Origin: Halomonas sp. 7T
Lineage (GTDB): Bacteria; Pseudomonadota; Gammaproteobacteria; Pseudomonadales; Halomonadaceae
NCBI RefSeq assembly: GCF_025643255.1
Contig: NZ_CP087112.1
Coordinates: 620,001 to 684,000, forward strand
Length of the DNA: 64,000 nt
Direction: 5' to 3'
This document shows positions 62,689 through 64,000 of this stretch, one piece after another (within the stretch, counting starts at the first letter, position 1; every line of letters starts with the position of its first letter). The position numbers and the translations under genes are program-made. The notes beneath the pieces were generated by a model, which worked only from the letters and a program-made list of their open reading frames with translations, made no database searches and had not been told where the DNA came from.

Positions 62689-63511
62689 GCCTTACTCCTC
62701 TGACTCAATGTCTACGCTGCCAGCCGATGACGCGACTGCGCACTCGCCTAAAACCTCGCCTTCCACCGACACTACGTCTACTCATAAGGTTCCTAGTGGC
62801 GACGCGAGCGCGCCTGTGCTGCTGGCTGAAAAGCTTTCGAAGCAGGTAATCAGCGGTGAGCGCGCATTAACTATCTTACACGACCTTTCCTTAAGCGTGG
62901 CGGCAGGAGAGAGCGTGGCTATTCTTGGCAAAAGCGGTGCCGGTAAATCAACGCTCTTAGGGCTTCTAGCAGGTCTTGATACCCCAAGCGATGGCGAATT
63001 AACGCTTTTTGGGCAGCCATTAAGCCGCTTAGACGAAGATGGCAGGGCGGCCCTGCGGGCAGGGCGCGTCGGGTTTGTGTTTCAAAACTTTCAACTGCTG
63101 CCTACGTTAAGCGCGCTTGAAAACGTGCTCTTGCCCCTAGAGCTATCTCCGCGTGCAGGCGGCGATAGTACCGCTGCTCACTGGCTTGATCGGGTCGGGC
63201 TGGGGGAGCGCACAGGGCATCTGCCTAAACAGCTCTCTGGGGGGGAACAGCAGCGGGTGGCGATTGCTCGCGCCTTCGTGACCGACCCAGAGCTGGTATT
63301 TGCCGATGAGCCTACCGGCAACCTAGACCCTGATACCGGCGCACAAATTATTGACCTGCTATTCACGCTTAACCGCGAAGCGGGTACCACGCTGATTCTC
63401 GTCACCCATGATCACGCGCTTGCCAAGCGCTGCGACCGCTGCCTGCGGCTCGCCAATGGCAAGTTGGAGCCTTTTGAGCCAACCCTCATCAACGGGGGTG
63501 GCAATGAGTGA
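62687..63511 (+). CDS. ybbA: ABC transporter ATP-binding protein YbbA
   Basis: The ABC ATPase has Walker [13 protein letters not shown]-loop [10 protein letters not shown], signature [15 protein letters not shown] and Walker [14 protein letters not shown]. It resembles LolD/YbbA. The genes tesA, ybbA and ybbP sit together in E. coli too. The start is uncertain: ATGs at 62675, 62687 and 62708 are in frame; 62687 has AGGGA about 11 nt upstream, and 62708 avoids overlap with tesA. The first 35 or so residues are low-complexity polar. It overlaps the permease start by 8 bp. Confidence 0.88.
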   Translation: MPYSSDSMSTLPADDATAHSPKTSPSTDTTSTHKVPSGDASAPVLLAEKLSKQVISGERALTILHDLSLSVAAGESVAILGKSGAGKSTLLGLLAGLDTPSDGELTLFGQPLSRLDEDGRAALRAGRVGFVFQNFQLLPTLSALENVLLPLELSPRAGGDSTAAHWLDRVGLGERTGHLPKQLSGGEQQRVAIARAFVTDPELVFADEPTGNLDPDTGAQIIDLLFTLNREAGTTLILVTHDHALAKRCDRCLRLANGKLEPFEPTLINGGGNE

Positions 63512-64000
63512 TCTTAACTGGCGTCTTGCTGCCCGCAGCCTAAAACGAGACCTGCGAGCATCCGATGTGCGGGCGCTGTTTATTGCACTTATGCTGGCGG
63601 TAGCGGCGTCAACCATGATTGCTTTCTTTCTCGACCGGCTAGAGCGTGGCTTAGAGCGTCAGGCGGGCCAAATGCTGGGCGGCGATCTGGTGCTCGAACA
63701 GCGCGAGCCGTTCTCTGAAGAGCTGCGCGCAACGCTAGAACAAGCCGGCTTTACGCTGAGTGATCAGGTAGATCTCGTATCGATGATTAGCCGGGGTGAG
63801 CGCTTCCAACCGGCAAGTTTGAAAGCGGTTGACGACGTGTACCCTCACTACGGCGTTTCCCATGTGGATCGCGGAAACGGAGTAGAGCAAATTGCCTCTG
63901 GGCCGCCGCCAGGAGAAGCCTGGGCCGACCCCCGGTTGGCTCAGCTAATTAACATAGAGCTAGGCGACCGCGTCCAAGTCGGCCAAACCGAACTCACCAT
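63504..64000 (+). CDS. ybbP: ABC transporter permease YbbP, 5' part only
   Basis: The frame begins [20 protein letters not shown] with a membrane helix (ALFIALMLAVAASTMIAFFL), typical of FtsX-like permeases such as YbbP. It overlaps the ybbA stop and runs beyond the window end, so about 165 residues are visible. Partner of YbbA in a putative lipoprotein or lipid transport complex. Confidence 0.88.
   Translation, partial: MSDLNWRLAARSLKRDLRASDVRALFIALMLAVAASTMIAFFLDRLERGLERQAGQMLGGDLVLEQREPFSEELRATLEQAGFTLSDQVDLVSMISRGERFQPASLKAVDDVYPHYGVSHVDRGNGVEQIASGPPPGEAWADPRLAQLINIELGDRVQVGQTELT

Noticed and set aside
1-64000. Insertion sequence, prophage or integrative element
   Set aside because: No transposase, integrase or phage structural gene was recognised; the intein is the only clear mobile element.

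Overview
The window looks like chromosome from a moderately halophilic gammaproteobacterium of the Halomonas/Vreelandella group. This is inferred from the housekeeping gene order (rnr-rlmB-rpsF-rpsR-membrane protein-rplI-dnaB), two complete Mrp/Mnh Na+/H+ antiporter operons, a PHA regulator and moderate GC content. No database search was possible, so names rest on recognised motifs and gene order.

Region 1-9.4 kb: the 5' part of a tRNA-Leu(CAG) gene on the minus strand, then the RNase R/ribosomal protein/replicative helicase cluster. The dnaB gene is interrupted by a 416-residue intein with a LAGLIDADG homing endonuclease. Two small conserved genes follow. Region 9.4-12.6 kb: a thiol-disulfide oxidoreductase and an iron-sulfur photolyase/cryptochrome, divergent from ferrochelatase (hemH). 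The shared intergenic region carries a dyad resembling operators of light-sensing LitR-type MerR regulators.

Region 12.6-24.8 kb: two divergent Mrp operons back to back, one with fused MnhA-MnhB (group 2 layout) on the minus strand and one with separate MnhA and MnhB (group 1 layout) on the plus strand. Region 24.9-27.1 kb: a second light-linked unit (DUF2256 peptide, cryptochrome DASH, DUF3429 membrane protein) behind another GTAC-type dyad. Region 27-36.5 kb: cell-wall hydrolase, retropepsin-like protease, rsmE, phaR, purD, thioesterase, phosphoribulokinase, HIT protein, a Coq7-like protein that lacks the family's glutamate metal ligands, a DUF1328 peptide preceded by a 12-bp tandem array, and ettA. 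Region 36.7-40.5 kb: a PA3496-like protein, a short LOV photoreceptor, an MFS protein, a SelW-like protein and an EamA transporter.

Region 40.7-61.8 kb is a complete Lap-type adhesion system. It has a TolC-like outer-membrane protein with a C-terminal SPOR domain, LapB-type ABC transporter, LapC-type adaptor, a LuxR-type regulator with a degenerate receiver, and a 3885-residue LapA-like adhesin. The c-di-GMP receptor LapD and the periplasmic protease LapG follow on the opposite strand. The adhesin has an N-terminal retention module with a TAAG cleavage site, a PEPEPT linker, 17 nearly identical 306-bp repeats, variable C-terminal domains and a (DQD)n tail, with almost no RTX repeat region. 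In the established model, c-di-GMP-bound LapD sequesters LapG and keeps the adhesin anchored at the outer membrane; when c-di-GMP falls, LapG cuts the adhesin free. The window ends with tesA divergent from ybbA and the start of ybbP.

The points most worth a second look are the Coq7-like pseudoenzyme, the atypical adhesin with its homogenised repeats and GATC-rich tail, the paired Mrp operons, the light-response sites and the 12-bp array upstream of the DUF1328 gene. No insertion sequences, prophage genes or CRISPR arrays were seen.
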